64,000 nt of DNA from positions 2,232,001-2,296,000 of the forward strand of contig NZ_WING01000001.1 of the NCBI RefSeq assembly GCF_009793335.1. The letters run 5' to 3'. Shown here one piece after another: positions 52,104 to 61,209 of this stretch (position 1 is its first letter; the number at the start of each line of letters is the position of its first letter). Position numbers and translations under genes: made by a program. This DNA is from Actinomadura sp. J1-007 (GTDB taxonomy: Bacteria > Actinomycetota > Actinomycetes > Streptosporangiales > Streptosporangiaceae). The notes beneath the pieces are model-generated. The model did not search any database. It was not told where the DNA came from and saw only the letters and a program-made list of their open reading frames with translations.

Positions 52104-53333
52104 GTGTCCGAGCCGGCCGCGCGGCCCTGCGGGTTCTGCCGCCGGCCGGTGCCCCAGGCGCCGGGAGAGCCGCCGCGCCGCTTCTGCCTCGGCCGTTCCG
52201 GTGCGTCGGCGTGCGAGGCGGCGGCCGCGCAGCAGCGCGAGCGGACCGTCAACGCGCCCAGCCTCACCGGGCAGGTGGCGCGGACCTGGGACCTGGTCGA
52301 ACGCCTGGAGGACGCGGCCGGACGGCTCGCAGGGGCGCTGGCCGGCGAGCTGAGCGTGGCGGGCGTCGAGGCGCGGACGGCCCAGGTCCGCGCGGAGACC
52401 GCCGCGGCGGAGGCGGAGGCGCACCGGGCGACCGAGACGGCGCGGGCGCAGGCCAAGGAGGCGCTCGCCGCCGCCGACGCGCAGCGCCGCCGCGCGGGCG
52501 AGGCGGAGTCGCTGGCCGCGGACCTGCGCGCCCGGCTCGGCGAGGTGACGTCCCAGCGCGACCAGGCCCTCGCCCGCTGCGACCGGCTCGGCCGCGCGGC
52601 GGAGGAGACCGCCGCGTCCCTCGCCGCGGTCCGCGAGGACCGGGCCCGGCAGGCCGAGCAGATCTCCGAGCTGTCGGCGTCGCTCCAGTCGGCCCTCGAA
52701 GAGGTCAAGCGGCTGCGTACCGACCTCGGCGCCTCGCAGGCCGCGGAGAAGTCCGCGCGCGACCAGGCCACGACGCTGACCACCGAGATGCGGCAGCTCC
52801 GCCTGCGGGTGGAGGAGGCGGCCAGCGAACGGGCCCGCGCCCTCCAGGAGGCGCACCAGGCGCGCGCCGAGGCCCGTACCGAGCACACCGCGCGCGTGCA
52901 GACCGAGCAGCACGCCCGCGACGCCGGAGAGCAGGTCCGGGACGCCCTGCACCAGCGCGACCGCGCCCTGGAGACCGCCCGTTCCGCGCACGAGCGCCTG
53001 GACCAGACGCGGGCGTCCCTGGCCAGGCGGCAGGCCGAGCTGGACGAGCAGCAGCGCTACCTGGAGGAGCTCCAGGCCAAGGTGAACGTCCTGGCCGCCG
53101 AACGCGACGCCGCCCGCAGCGAGGCCGAACGGGCCCGGCACCGCATCGACCAGTTCATCTCCGACCAGCAGCGCGGGCCCGGCAGGCCCCGGAAGGGCGG
53201 TCCGGCCGGGCACCACGCCGCCCCGCTGGAGAGCGCCGGCGACCGCCCGCCGGACGGCACCGTCTCCATCGTCCACCGCCTCCCCACCGTCGCGAACGGC
53301 TACCCGCCCGCGGCGGTCGCCGGGGACCACTGA
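52104..53333 (+). CDS. Zinc-finger, coiled-coil, AT-hook protein
   Basis: A 409-residue protein. Residues 9-37 hold four cysteines (CGFCRRPV ... RRFCLGRSGASAC), like the FCxxC...RRFC zinc fingers that end in a truncated plant-type motif. Residues about 55-355 are a long, Ala/Glu/Arg/Gln-rich coiled coil without breaks. Near residue 360 comes RGPGRPRKGG, a good AT-hook for minor-groove DNA contact. It looks like a DNA-bridging or partition-type accessory protein, but no such role is shown. The GTG start has a weak site. Confidence 0.72.
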   Translation: MSEPAARPCGFCRRPVPQAPGEPPRRFCLGRSGASACEAAAAQQRERTVNAPSLTGQVARTWDLVERLEDAAGRLAGALAGELSVAGVEARTAQVRAETAAAEAEAHRATETARAQAKEALAAADAQRRRAGEAESLAADLRARLGEVTSQRDQALARCDRLGRAAEETAASLAAVREDRARQAEQISELSASLQSALEEVKRLRTDLGASQAAEKSARDQATTLTTEMRQLRLRVEEAASERARALQEAHQARAEARTEHTARVQTEQHARDAGEQVRDALHQRDRALETARSAHERLDQTRASLARRQAELDEQQRYLEELQAKVNVLAAERDAARSEAERARHRIDQFISDQQRGPGRPRKGGPAGHHAAPLESAGDRPPDGTVSIVHRLPTVANGYPPAAVAGDH

Positions 53334-53379
53334 CGGGCGGGCGTCCGCGTTCGCCTTCCGTCCGGGAAAGGCGCGGGAT

Positions 53380-54321
53380 TCAGGTCTTCCGGTGGCGGAG
53401 GAATTGGTCGAGCGTCACCGCGCACAGGATGAGGACGCCTTCGATGACCTGTTTGTAGGTGGGGTTCCAGCCGAGCAGGTTGAAGCCGTTGGAGATGAGG
53501 CCCAGGATCAGCACGCCGATCAGCGAGCGCCAGATCGCGCCCTCGCCGCCGAGGATGCTCGTGCCGCCGAGGACGACGGCGGCGATCGCGCTGAGCTCCA
53601 GGAGGTTGCCGAGGTTCGGCTGGGCCGAGCCGCCGCGGGCGGCCATGACGAGCCCGGCCGTTCCGGCGCACGCGCCGCTGGTGGCGAAGACCGCCACGCG
53701 CACCGGGCCGGTGCGGACGCCCGACAGGCGGGCGGCCTCCGCGTTGCCGCCGACGGCGTGGACGCGGCGGCCGAACGCGGTCCCGGCGAGCAGCACCCAG
53801 CAGGCCGCCGCGGCGCCCGCGAGGACGAGCGTGGCGGCGGTGACGCCGCCGAGCGCGGTCGGCCAGCCGATCATCTGGAACGCGTCGAGCTGCGCGGCGC
53901 GCGGGTAGACGATCGCGCCGCCGGTGATGACGACCGCGAGGCCCCGGTAGACGATGCTCAGCGCCAGCGTCGCGATGAACGAGTGGACCCGCGTCAGCAC
54001 CACGACCAGGCCGCTGACCGTCCCCATCAGCGCGCCGGTCGCGACGCCCGCCGCGTACCCGGCGGGCACCCCGGCCGAACGGGTGACCAGGACGGCGACG
54101 ACCGCGCTGACCGCGAGGACGGCGCCGACCGCGAGGTCGAACGCGCCGCAGACCACGCACAGCGTCATGCCGCAGGCGAGCAGCCCGACCACGACGGTCT
54201 GGTCCAGGAGGTTGACCAGGTTGCCGGTGGTGAGGAACGTGTCGGTCGACAGGGACAGCGCGACGACGAGGGCGGCGAGCGCGACCACCACGCCGTGGTC
54301 GCGGACGGCGGCCGTCCTCAC
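53380..54321 (-). CDS. Sugar ABC transporter permease (RbsC-like)
   Basis: A 313-residue BPD_transp_2 permease with about nine hydrophobic helices. The EAA-like loop is GRRVHAVGGNAEAARLSGVR, followed by VVLGGTSILGGEGAIWRSLI and NLLGWNPTYKQVIEGVLIL, all typical of RbsC/XylH. Its GTG start overlaps the ATPase stop (GTGA). It is last in the operon. The dimeric pore would import a sugar or related polar solute. Confidence 0.92.
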   Translation of the reverse strand: MRTAAVRDHGVVVALAALVVALSLSTDTFLTTGNLVNLLDQTVVVGLLACGMTLCVVCGAFDLAVGAVLAVSAVVAVLVTRSAGVPAGYAAGVATGALMGTVSGLVVVLTRVHSFIATLALSIVYRGLAVVITGGAIVYPRAAQLDAFQMIGWPTALGGVTAATLVLAGAAAACWVLLAGTAFGRRVHAVGGNAEAARLSGVRTGPVRVAVFATSGACAGTAGLVMAARGGSAQPNLGNLLELSAIAAVVLGGTSILGGEGAIWRSLIGVLILGLISNGFNLLGWNPTYKQVIEGVLILCAVTLDQFLRHRKT

Positions 54322-55772
54322 CGCAGTCCCGCGAGCGCGAGGACGTCCTCCGGCCCGGCCGCGCCGCGCGGGAACTCCCCGGCGATCCGGCCGTCCCGCA
54401 TGACCAGCACGCGGTGCGCGAGCCCGAGGACCTCCTCGACCTCCGAGGACGCGGCGAGCACGGCGACCCCCTCGGCGGCCAGGCCGGTGATCAGCCGGTG
54501 GATGCGGGCCTTCGCCGCGACGTCCGCGCCGCGGGTCGGCTCGTCGGCGAGCAGGACGCGCGGGCGGCGGACGAGCCACTTGCCGAACACGGCCTTCTGC
54601 TGGTTCCCGCCCGACAGCGTCCACGCGGGGCGGTCGAGCCCGGCGCCCCGGATGCCGACCTCGGCGGCGGTCGCGGCGGCCGAGCGGAGTTCCGTGCTCC
54701 TGCGGACGAGGCGGCGGGCGGGGAGCGCGGCCAGGCCGAGGTTCTCGGCCGTCGGGCGGACGAGCACGAGGCCCTGCTCGGCGCGCGACTCGGGGACGAA
54801 TGCCATGCCGAGCGCCGTCGTCCCGGCCGGGCCCCGGGCGCGGGGACGCCGCCCGGCGACGGTCACCTCCCCGCCGTCCATGCGGTCCGCGCCGAAGAGG
54901 AGCCGGAGCGTCTCCGTCCGGCCGCTGCCGGCGAGGCCCGCCAGCCCGACGATCTCCCCCGCCCGGACGTCCAGGGACACGCCCCGTACGGCGCGGCCCC
55001 GGGACACGTCGCGGGCGGCGAGGACGACCGGCGCGCCGTCCGGTACGGGCGGCGGGTCGGGATAGAGCGTCTCGACGGGACGTCCGACCATCTCGCGCAG
55101 CAGGCCGTCCGGGGTGAGCCCGGCGGCGGGGCCGGACGAGACGCGCCGACCGTCACGCAGGACGGTGACGGTGTCGCACGTCGCGAGCACCTCGTCCAGA
55201 CGGTGCGACACGAGCACGATCGCGGTGCCCTCCGCCGCCAGGTCGCGGACGAGCCCCAGCAGCGCGGCGGCGTCGGCCTTGGGAAGCAGGGCGGTCGGCT
55301 CGTCCAGCGCGATCAGCCGCGCGCCGTGCGCGAGCGCGCGCAGGATCTCAACCTGTTGCCGCCGCGCGAGGGGCAGTTCCCCGGCGCGCGCGCCGGGCGG
55401 CAGTTCGAAGCCCGTACGGGCCGCGAGGGCGGCGAACCGGCTCCGACGCCCGGACCCGCGCCCGCGGGTGCCCAAGAACACGTTGTCGAGAACGCTCAGC
55501 GCCGGGACGATCGCGCTCTCCTGCGTGACGAGCGCGATCCCGTGGCGCAGCGCGTCGCGCGGCGCGGCGATCCGCACGGGCTCGCCGTCCACCGTGACGC
55601 GGCCCGAGTCCGGGCGGACGGCCCCGCAGAGGATGCGGGCGAGCGTGCTCTTGCCCGCGCCGTTCTCCCCGACGACGCCGTGCACGCGGCCCGAGGGCAG
55701 GTCCAGGGACGTCTCGTGCAGGACGGTCACACCGCCGTAGCTCTTGCGGACCCGTTCGAGCGCGACGTCCAT
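54318..55772 (-). CDS. Sugar ABC transporter ATPase (RbsA-like, two nucleotide-binding domains)
   Basis: A 484-residue tandem ATPase. NBD1 has GENGAGKSTLARILCG, the degenerate signature LPLARRQQVEILRAL usual in this family, and LIALDEPTALL. NBD2 has the altered Walker A GLAGSGRTETLRLL, the signature TLSGGNQQKAVFGK and VLLADEPTRGADV. It powers the RbsC-type permease. It starts 6 bases downstream of the substrate-binding protein gene. Confidence 0.95.
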   Translation of the reverse strand: MDVALERVRKSYGGVTVLHETSLDLPSGRVHGVVGENGAGKSTLARILCGAVRPDSGRVTVDGEPVRIAAPRDALRHGIALVTQESAIVPALSVLDNVFLGTRGRGSGRRSRFAALAARTGFELPPGARAGELPLARRQQVEILRALAHGARLIALDEPTALLPKADAAALLGLVRDLAAEGTAIVLVSHRLDEVLATCDTVTVLRDGRRVSSGPAAGLTPDGLLREMVGRPVETLYPDPPPVPDGAPVVLAARDVSRGRAVRGVSLDVRAGEIVGLAGLAGSGRTETLRLLFGADRMDGGEVTVAGRRPRARGPAGTTALGMAFVPESRAEQGLVLVRPTAENLGLAALPARRLVRRSTELRSAAATAAEVGIRGAGLDRPAWTLSGGNQQKAVFGKWLVRRPRVLLADEPTRGADVAAKARIHRLITGLAAEGVAVLAASSEVEEVLGLAHRVLVMRDGRIAGEFPRGAAGPEDVLALAGLR

Positions 55773-55778
55773 GCGCGG

Positions 55779-56783
55779 CTACTCGTCGTACTCGCCGGTG
55801 ATGCCCGAGGCGGCGAGCGTGCTCTTGGTGAGCTTCCCCTCGTCGGGGACGAGGGAGGCCATGTCGGTCGCGGCGGGGACGTTCCGCCCGGCCGCCTTGG
55901 CGAGGCCCAGCTCGGCCGCCTTGGCCCCGGCGGTCCGCACCGGCAGGTACGGGAGGCCGTACCAGCGGCCCTCGCGGACGGCCGAGACCGCCTGCCGCGA
56001 CGCGCCGTTCGCGATGTAGGAGATCTTCTTGCCCTTCGCGACGCCCTCGGCGCCGAACAGCGCCTGCGAGGAACCGAGGACCACCTGCACGTCGGGATGG
56101 GCCTGGAGCACGTCCTGCATGGCCTTGCGCCCCGAGTCCCGCGTGTAGCCGCCCTCGACCCGCGCGACGACCTCCACGCCGGGGGTGCTCTTGAGCGCGC
56201 CGACGACCGCGTTCGTCCGGGCGTTGTCGAGCGGCAGGGTCTTCAGGCCCTCCAGGTAGGCGACCTTGCAGGGCTTGAGGTCGCGGCTGCGGCACGCGTC
56301 GGCGCCGAGCTCGCCGAGCCGCCGGCCGTTGCGCGTCGGGACGTCCACCAGCGAGACGGTGCCGGGCACCTGCGGCTGGTCGGTGTCGTACCGCGGTCCG
56401 ACGGGGGTGAACTGGACGACCACCGCGATGCCGTTGCGCACGGCCGTCTTCACGGCGGGGAGCACGGCCGTGCCGTCGTTCGCCTGGACGATGAACACGC
56501 CGAAGCGCTTGGACGTGACGGCGTCCTGGATCTGGCGCACCTGGGCCTGGGCGTCGAAGTTGGAGTCGAAGAACTCCGCGGTGCCGCCGTCCTTTCCGGC
56601 CTGCTGCTTCACCCCGTCGAACGTCGCCACGGTGAACGAGTTGGCCTTGGCGAATCCGAAGAACGCGATGTGCTTGGCGTTCTTGGAGTCGGCCTTCTTC
56701 TCCGAGTCGTCCGGATCGGAACACGCCGCCGCCCCGAGCGCCAGCCCCGCCGCGACCGCCACTGCGATATGAACGTTTCTCAT
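55779..56783 (-). CDS. Sugar ABC transporter substrate-binding lipoprotein
   Basis: A 334-residue Peripla_BP_4 protein. The signal peptide ends in LALGAAACS with the lipobox cysteine. The fold markers are KHIAFFGFAKANSF, QIQDAVTSKRFGVFIVQAND (the D-A-I.. region), GRKAMQDVLQAHPDVQVVLG and a C-terminal VREGRWYGLPYLPVRT. It delivers an unknown sugar-like ligand to the RbsA/RbsC pair. Its ATG overlaps the stop of the DUF574 methyltransferase gene (ATGA), which heads the operon. Confidence 0.92.
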   Translation of the reverse strand: MRNVHIAVAVAAGLALGAAACSDPDDSEKKADSKNAKHIAFFGFAKANSFTVATFDGVKQQAGKDGGTAEFFDSNFDAQAQVRQIQDAVTSKRFGVFIVQANDGTAVLPAVKTAVRNGIAVVVQFTPVGPRYDTDQPQVPGTVSLVDVPTRNGRRLGELGADACRSRDLKPCKVAYLEGLKTLPLDNARTNAVVGALKSTPGVEVVARVEGGYTRDSGRKAMQDVLQAHPDVQVVLGSSQALFGAEGVAKGKKISYIANGASRQAVSAVREGRWYGLPYLPVRTAGAKAAELGLAKAAGRNVPAATDMASLVPDEGKLTKSTLAASGITGEYDE

Positions 56784-57580
56784 GGTTTTCTGCCGACTCC
56801 CACGTAGAACCATTCGCCGCCGGGCCGTTCCCGATCGTCATCGTCTTCAGGGCGCCATTCGTTCACCCGCGTCACCCCCGGCTCGACCAGCTCGAACCCG
56901 GTGAAGAAGCGCGCGATCTCGGCGTGCGACCGGTGGATCAGCGGCGCGGTCGCGTTCCGGTAGACCTCCCGGGCCGCCGCGCCCTCCTCCGGGTGGGCGT
57001 CGTCGGTCAGGTGCGTGACGATCAGATGGCTGCCCGGCGCGAGCGGCCCGGTGAAGGCGCGGACCACGCCCCACGGGTCCTCCTCGTCGGTCAGGCAGTG
57101 CAGGATCGCCACGAACAGCACCGCCACCGGCTCGGAGAAGTCGATCAGCCGCCGCACGTCGGGATGGCCGAGGATCTCCTCCGGGCGCCGGATGTCCTCC
57201 GGGACGACGGCCGTGGTGTCGTCGATCGACCGCAGCGCCCGCGCGTGCGCCAGCACGATCGGGTCGTAGTCGACGTACACCACGCGGGCGTCCGGATGCA
57301 CCCGCTTGGCGACCTCGTGCACGTTCTCCTGGGTCGGCAGCCCCGTGCCGAGGTCGAGGAACTGCCGGATGCCGCGTTCGGCCGCGAGCCGTACGGCCCG
57401 GCCGAGAAAGCGCCGGTTGGCCACGCAGATCTCGCGGCTCGGCCCGAGCGCCATGATCTTTTCCGCGGCCTCCCGGTCGGCCGGGTAATTGTCCTTGCCG
57501 CCCAGGTAGTAGTCGTACATGCGGGCCGCGTTCGGGGTGTCCACATCGGGCCGGTACGGCTCGGCCCCTTGATCGGTCAC
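56780..57580 (-). CDS. DUF574-type SAM-dependent methyltransferase
   Basis: A 266-residue protein with the family opening NAARMYDYYLGGKDNYPADR, motif I QFLDLGTGLPTQENVHEVA, VVYVDYDPIVLAHARAL and LHCLTDEEDPWGVVRAFTGP. Such proteins are numerous in Streptomyces and relatives and have no settled substrate. The GTG start at 57580 has a GGAGG site 7 bases upstream. The ATGA overlap makes it the first gene of a sugar ABC operon, an unusual place for this family. Confidence 0.92.
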   Translation of the reverse strand: MTDQGAEPYRPDVDTPNAARMYDYYLGGKDNYPADREAAEKIMALGPSREICVANRRFLGRAVRLAAERGIRQFLDLGTGLPTQENVHEVAKRVHPDARVVYVDYDPIVLAHARALRSIDDTTAVVPEDIRRPEEILGHPDVRRLIDFSEPVAVLFVAILHCLTDEEDPWGVVRAFTGPLAPGSHLIVTHLTDDAHPEEGAAAREVYRNATAPLIHRSHAEIARFFTGFELVEPGVTRVNEWRPEDDDDRERPGGEWFYVGVGRKP

Positions 57581-57702
57581 CTCGGCACCTCCGGGGGCTG
57601 GCGACGGCAGGGAAAGATCGTTATCGCGGCGATGATAACGCCGAGTCCCGGAGAATACGGGATCTTGCCGATAATGCCGCCGAATAGCCACCGACCCCGA
57701 CG

Positions 57703-58887
57703 TCATTCCGCCTTCGGCGGCCCCTCCGGCCCCCGTTCCCCCTGCGGCGGCGGACCGGGAGGCGGCGGACCGGCAGGCGGCGGGGCAGCGGGTGGCGGGG
57801 CAGCAGGCGGCGGGGCGGGGTGGCCGGGGTTCAGGGGGTCGACGTACGGCTCGGGCGCGGGGAGGCCGGGAGCCGGGGGCGGCTGATGGATCCGGATGCC
57901 GGGCGGGGGCTCGGGAAGGCGGGCGGACCTGCGCGTCCGGTAGGCGTCGCGGAGGCGGTCACCGGCCTGCCTGCCCTTGTCCCGCATCTGCCGTCCGCGC
58001 TCGCTCTCCATGGCCTGCCGCATCCGTTCGGCCGACTGGCGCCCGGCCTCGCGGCCGAGATCCTGCATCCGCTGGACGCCTCCGGACTCCAGGGCCCGCT
58101 GCACCGGCTGGGCGTTCGCGATCCGGGCCGCGTTGTCGCGGGCCATGCCACCGGCGACCTGCCCGGCCGCCTGGGCGCCGTCCCAGGCCATCCCGGCCCC
58201 GAGCCGCGCCGCGTCCAGGGCCTGCCGGTACGTGCGGGCGCGGACGACGGTCGTGCCCGCCACCCGGTCCGCCAGCGAGCGCCGGTGCGGGCCGAAGAGC
58301 ACGGCGACGCCGTTGGCCAGGAAGAACGCGACGGCGAGGAGCCAGAGGGCGACCGCGGGGAGGAAGAGGCCCTCCAGGAGGAGGGCCCACGCCCCCGCGT
58401 ACAGGCCCGTTCCGGCGGCCGTGCCGACGAGCGCCCGGCGCAGCGCGCTCAGGGCGCCGGGCCTCTTCCCGGCGGCGGCCACGCGCAGGTCCGTCACCGC
58501 CTTGCCGAGCGTCCGCCCCGTAAAGGCGGGAGCGGCGAAGAAGTAGAGGAGTTCGAACGCCACGAGGAGCAGCAGACCCTGCTCGATGTCGCGGACGACC
58601 GTTCCCCACGCGCTCGTCCCGGCGTCGGCCGCGGCCCGTTCGACGTCGCCGCCCGACAGCAGCAGGTGCCAGGCGATCGGCCACGCCTTCGACAGCAGGT
58701 CGCCGGTCAGGTAGGCGTGCACGCGGCCCCAGGTCATCGCGCCGATCAGCACGGCGACCACCGCGATCAGCGCCGCGTCCGCGGCCCACGCGGCGAGCCG
58801 CCTGCCGTGGGGCGGCGCGTCCCCCGGAGGCCGCGGCGGGACCTGCCCCGCGGCGAACGGCGGGGGCGGCATCGGCGGTCCGTACAT
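57703..58887 (-). CDS. RDD family membrane protein
   Basis: A 394-residue protein. Residues 1-28 are Pro-rich; then the RDD domain with GRRLAAWAADAALIAVVAVL, FTGRTLGKAVTDLRVAAAGK and HRRSLADRVAGTTVVR. About four hydrophobic segments are visible. A helical, charged region (residues about 225-325, AARIANAQPVQRAL, RMRQAMESERGRQMRDKGR) and a Pro-rich tail follow. RDD proteins are linked to solute transport or envelope functions, with no fixed role here. The start at 58887 has a GAGGA site. Confidence 0.85.
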   Translation of the reverse strand: MYGPPMPPPPFAAGQVPPRPPGDAPPHGRRLAAWAADAALIAVVAVLIGAMTWGRVHAYLTGDLLSKAWPIAWHLLLSGGDVERAAADAGTSAWGTVVRDIEQGLLLLVAFELLYFFAAPAFTGRTLGKAVTDLRVAAAGKRPGALSALRRALVGTAAGTGLYAGAWALLLEGLFLPAVALWLLAVAFFLANGVAVLFGPHRRSLADRVAGTTVVRARTYRQALDAARLGAGMAWDGAQAAGQVAGGMARDNAARIANAQPVQRALESGGVQRMQDLGREAGRQSAERMRQAMESERGRQMRDKGRQAGDRLRDAYRTRRSARLPEPPPGIRIHQPPPAPGLPAPEPYVDPLNPGHPAPPPAAPPPAAPPPAGPPPPGPPPQGERGPEGPPKAE

Positions 58888-59119
58888 GGCAGTCCTCGGG
58901 ACGCATTCAGTTGATAAAGCGGGACAAGCGTAGAGAGCGCACGCGGTGATCGCCAGCGCGGCGTACGGACGTGGCCGCTTCCGGGCCCGGCCCTCGCGAA
59001 CGGGCGACGGCGGCCGTCGAGGGCGTTGCCGGATCGGCAACGAAAGTTGTCGCGCCGGGACGGGGAATCGCACGCTGAGGCCGAGGCGGTCGAACAGCTA
59101 TCGCGAGGAGAGTCCCACC

Positions 59120-59449
59120 ATGACCACCCCTGTGGACAGCGTTACGGAGCAGGCGTTCCCCACCCGCGTTCTGGAGTCGGAACGGCCCGTGCTCGTCCAG
59201 TTCTGGGCCACCTGGTGCGCGCCGTGCCGGATGGTCACCCCGATCGTGGAGCAGATCGCCGAGGAGCACGCCGAACGGCTCGACGTGGTCAAGGTGGACG
59301 TGGACGAGGAGCCCGGCCTGGCCGCGCGGCACGGCGCGTTCTCCGTGCCCGCGTTCGTCGTGTACTCGGGCGGCGCCCCGAAGGAGTCGTGGGTCGGCGC
59401 CGCGCCGAAGCGCGCCCTGGAGCAGAAGCTGGCCGCCTACCTGCGCTGA
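59120..59449 (+). CDS. trxA: Thioredoxin
   Basis: A 109-residue thioredoxin with the active site WATWCAPCRM, the cis-proline segment FSVPAFVV, and a C-terminal helix (RALEQKLAAYLR). The GAPKESWVGAAPK loop is normal. It reduces protein disulfides in the cytosol, probably with thioredoxin reductase encoded elsewhere. The GAGGAG site lies 9 bases before ATG 59120. The methyltransferase-like gene starts 20 bases downstream. Confidence 0.95.
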   Translation: MTTPVDSVTEQAFPTRVLESERPVLVQFWATWCAPCRMVTPIVEQIAEEHAERLDVVKVDVDEEPGLAARHGAFSVPAFVVYSGGAPKESWVGAAPKRALEQKLAAYLR

Positions 59450-59469
59450 ACGCCCGGAACGGAGGTCCC

Positions 59470-60351
59470 GTGACACCGCACGACGGCGCCGGAGCGCGCG
59501 AGGCCGAACTCCTCCTGCCCGCCCTCGAAGAGGCGGTGGGCTGGGTGCGGGACCTGCTGTGCGCCGGGCGGGGCAGCCCGGTGGACGTCCGCCGCGTCCT
59601 GGCCGTCGGGAACGGTTCGGACGCGGTCACCCGCCTGCTCGCGCGCACCTTCCCCCACGCGGTCACGCACGGCCGCGCCGACGCCGAGGCGAACGGGCAG
59701 GCGAACGGCCGCGCGGGCACCGAGGCCCGGTTCAGTGGACGGGACGGGGCGTTCGAGGGGCTCGGCACGGCGGAGCTGGTCTGGGCGAGCGGCGTCGTCG
59801 ACCGGCGGGACGACCAGCAGGCCGCCGTCGACGCGCTCGCCGCCTCGCTGCGTCCGGGCGGGGTGCTGGCCGTGGTCGAACGGGGCCTACCGCTGCGCTT
59901 CCTCCCCCGCGACATCGGCATCGGGCGTCCAGGGCTCCAGGCCCGGCTCGACGCCGCCGCCGAGGAGCGCTCCGCGTCCCGGCGCGCCGAGCCGCCCGGC
60001 TCCGCGGCGACGGTCGAAGACCGGCCTGCCATGCTCGCCCGAGCCGGGCTCGTTCCCAGCGGGACCCGCACGTTCCTCACGGACCTGCGGGCCCCGCTGG
60101 GGCTCGCGGCCCGCCGCCACCTGCACGCGCACCTGGTCCGGCTGCTCGACCAGGTCGGCGGCCTCCTGCGCGCCGATGACCGCGCGGCGCTCGAACGGCT
60201 CGCGGACGAGGACGAGCCCGCGGGGATCCTCTGGCGTCCCGACGCGTTCTACCTCACCGCCACGACCGTCCACACGGGACGCGCCTGTTCCGGCACGCCG
60301 CGAACGGCCGGCGGTCGCGCAAGCCTCTGGGAAGTGCGAAAGCGCCCCTGA
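59470..60351 (+). CDS. Methyltransferase-like protein, degenerate SAM site
   Basis: A 293-residue protein. The strand-helix pattern with VLAVGNGSDAVTRLLARTFP, then AELVWASGVVDRRDDQQAAV and LAASLRPGGVLAVVERGLPL follows the order of a class I methyltransferase, but motif I lacks the second and third glycines of GxGxG. The C-terminal part is helical (RRHLHAHLVRLLDQVGGLLR). It may be an inactive relative or use another ligand. The GTG start has a perfect GGAGG site 4 bases upstream. It is cotranscribed with trxA. Confidence 0.7.
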   Translation: MTPHDGAGAREAELLLPALEEAVGWVRDLLCAGRGSPVDVRRVLAVGNGSDAVTRLLARTFPHAVTHGRADAEANGQANGRAGTEARFSGRDGAFEGLGTAELVWASGVVDRRDDQQAAVDALAASLRPGGVLAVVERGLPLRFLPRDIGIGRPGLQARLDAAAEERSASRRAEPPGSAATVEDRPAMLARAGLVPSGTRTFLTDLRAPLGLAARRHLHAHLVRLLDQVGGLLRADDRAALERLADEDEPAGILWRPDAFYLTATTVHTGRACSGTPRTAGGRASLWEVRKRP

Positions 60352-60428
60352 GGAAAAGGAACGGGAAATTCTCGGTCACGGCGGTTTGTTGTTCCGTTCT
60401 GCGAAGTTTGTTCGGGTAGACCCGTCGC

Positions 60429-61193
60429 ATGGACTCGGTGAAGAAATTCGCGGCGGAACTCGTGGGGACGGCGCTTCTCGTCTATTTCGCCGTCGGCGTC
60501 GCGACATTGTCGTTCGGGTTCGGAGTCGCCGGGCGGAGCATCTCCGCGGGCGTGGTGGCCACCGCGCTCGCCTTCGGCCTCGCCATGCTGGTCCTGGCGT
60601 ACGTGTTCGGGCCCGTTTCCGGGGGCCACGTCAATCCGGCGGTGACGCTGGGGGCTCTGATCGTTCGCCGGATCTCCGTGTTCGACGCGGTCGGCTACTG
60701 GATCGCGCAGTTCATCGGCGGCATCCTGGGCGCGCTCGGGCTGTGGTGGACGTTCACGTCCTCGCCGCTCTACAGCCGTTCGACGACCGGGCTCGGCGCG
60801 GACGGCTGGGGGTCCGGAAGCCTGATCCACGTGGGGGCCGGCGGGGCGTTCCTGGCCGAGGTGATCCTGACGGCGCTGTTCGTCTTCACCGTTCTCGCGA
60901 TGACCGGAAAGGGCGCCAACACGGCGACGGCCGGGCTCGTCATCGGGTTCGCGCTGACGACCGTGCACCTCATCGGAATCCCCATCACCGGCACCTCCGT
61001 GAACCCGGCCCGCAGTCTCGGGCCCGCGCTCGTCGTCGGCGGAACGGCATTGAAGCAGGTATGGCTGTTCATCGTCGCGCCGTTCGTCGGGGCCGTTATC
61101 GCGGCGGCCGTTCACCTGTTCTTCGAGGCGTGGGGGCGCCCGCCGGTCCGCGAAGTTCCGGCCACCGAAGAAGTGCGCTCAGGCGAAGCGTGA
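60429..61193 (+). CDS. Aquaporin (MIP family)
   Basis: A 254-residue channel with both NPA boxes: GHVNPAVTLGALI and TSVNPARSLGPAL. Six hydrophobic helices and two half-helices are visible. The small selectivity-filter pattern (H in the second half, Arg after the second NPA) suggests a water channel (AqpZ type) rather than a glycerol facilitator. A short charged C-terminal tail follows the last helix. Monocistronic. Confidence 0.93.
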   Translation: MDSVKKFAAELVGTALLVYFAVGVATLSFGFGVAGRSISAGVVATALAFGLAMLVLAYVFGPVSGGHVNPAVTLGALIVRRISVFDAVGYWIAQFIGGILGALGLWWTFTSSPLYSRSTTGLGADGWGSGSLIHVGAGGAFLAEVILTALFVFTVLAMTGKGANTATAGLVIGFALTTVHLIGIPITGTSVNPARSLGPALVVGGTALKQVWLFIVAPFVGAVIAAAVHLFFEAWGRPPVREVPATEEVRSGEA

Positions 61194-61209
61194 CCCCGGA
61201 AAGGACGGT

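Noticed and set aside
54414..56807. A 797-codon plus-strand frame opposite the ABC operon
   Set aside because: Shadow frame with biased composition; the minus-strand ABC genes are unambiguous.
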